Positions 63,355 to 64,000 of a stretch of DNA of 64,000 nt are shown in pieces; within the stretch, counting starts at the first letter, position 1, and each line of letters begins with the position of its first letter. Source of the stretch: CAWIVH01 sp963839475 (GTDB lineage Bacteria; Acidobacteriota; UBA6911); assembly GCA_963839475.1 (NCBI GenBank), contig CAWIVH010000021.1:620001-684000 (forward strand), read 5' to 3'. The notes under the pieces are model-generated. The model saw only the letters and a program-made list of their open reading frames with translations. It ran no database searches and was not told the origin of the DNA. The position numbers and the translations under genes were made by a program.

Positions 63355-64000
63355 CTGGGCAGTCCTTCTCCTGATGAACGAAGCGCTTAGACCGTCTCCA
63401 GCTCTTGCGACAAAGGCTGGCGAGAATCCGGGCTATTCGAGCCGGACCAGTTTGGACATTGAAAACAACCAGTTCCGCTCAGAATTGGATTCCGACGGCC
63501 GGCAACGGCTCTGGCCATGGTCGTAGCCGGCCGGTGGCGGCGCAAAGAGATAGCCTGATGTTTTTCGCACAATGGGCCATTGCAGCAGCCCTGCTGAATT
63601 CGCAGCAATTATCGAGGTTGCGAGGGCTCGAAAAATGACAGCCAGAGGGAATCCTGGTGCCGATCGATTGAAGCCCTGGAACACGGCAAACAGGTTCCTC
63701 GCAAGATCTCTCTATTTCATGAAGATGGAAAAGTCCCGTGACGCTATCATGGTGTAATTCATGTTCCTGTAAGTCAGATGCGACTGAAGCGTCCTCGGCA
63801 ATACGGATTTTCGGCCCGAGTCCGACAGCGATTCTCATCCGGCCTGTACTTGCTGAACTCGTTCACCTGGGGGAAAGCGCTGGGCAATTCCGAGCAGGCT
63901 TTGGAAATCCCTACCCGAGGAACCTCAGCCAACCCGCAGAATATTAACAGCCCCAAAGCCGAACGGGGGCCTTCCAGGATTGACGTCAAAATGATCAATG
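63355..64000. other. Window end, no gene supported
   Basis: Several short open frames on both strands (up to about 119 codons) lack SDs, motifs and coding character. Nothing can be supported; a gene may begin beyond the window edge. Confidence 0.4.

Noticed and set aside
1..64000. CRISPR array, restriction-modification or other phage-defence island
   Set aside because: No regularly spaced repeats and no recognisable defence genes; the lone EVE protein and hicAB remnant do not make a defence island.

Overview
The window looks like chromosomal DNA from an acidobacterium (phylum Acidobacteriota). The evidence is the gene repertoire: two ADOP-type (acidobacterial duplicated orphan permease) MacB/FtsX permeases, one with a PadR regulator; several Ser/Thr kinases carrying PD40 propeller, TPR or PDZ/membrane domains; an ECF sigma factor next to a kinase; OmpR-type winged-helix/TolB-like/TPR regulators; a secreted tricorn-type protease; and bacillithiol synthase BshA. 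Composition is GC-rich except for one clearly AT-richer gene at 30885-32621. No species can be named from the sequence alone.

Layout. 1-7.4 kb: the C-terminal part of 2-oxoglutarate dehydrogenase E1, bshA, a family 9 glycosyltransferase, an FkbM-type methyltransferase with a signal peptide, and a translationally coupled pair (unknown protein plus LolA-like secreted protein). 7.4-18 kb: a cation/proton antiporter, two unknown proteins, an ABC-F ATPase, a secreted M15-like protein, two DinB proteins, a large secreted repeat protein and an EVE protein. 18-21.5 kb: a decayed hicAB toxin-antitoxin locus, tRNA-Glu, a ThuA protein, a secreted amidohydrolase and a PilZ protein. 21.5-30.6 kb: penicillin acylase, a winged-helix/TPR regulator, a degraded IS3-family fragment, a VOC protein, a Cys-rich protein and a NarL-type two-component pair. 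30.7-46 kb: an AT-rich amidohydrolase, a kinase/PD40 protein, a tricorn protease broken in three frames, an ADOP permease, a membrane methyltransferase, an MBL hydrolase and a frameshifted glycerol dehydrogenase. 46-64 kb: PadR/ADOP operon, kinase/TPR protein, a MITE-like element, an RCC1 protein, a second winged-helix/TPR regulator, a frameshifted multidomain kinase with its ECF sigma factor, and a small secreted protein.

The most interesting signals are not single genes. (1) One promoter-leader cassette (conserved GATTCAGCTAYCC, 18-19 nt, TATAAT or TATTAT, then about 58-60 nt to an SD and start codon) occurs in front of three unrelated reading frames. (2) A hairpin-bearing dispersed repeat occurs four times, and one copy ends exactly where a DUF6064-like gene is cut off. 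(3) A 291-bp element with 31-bp terminal inverted repeats and a TAA target duplication lies directly upstream of a coiled-coil membrane protein. (4) At least five frame breaks fall in four otherwise well conserved genes, which means either real decay or uncorrected indels. I found no CRISPR array, prophage or recognisable anti-phage island.
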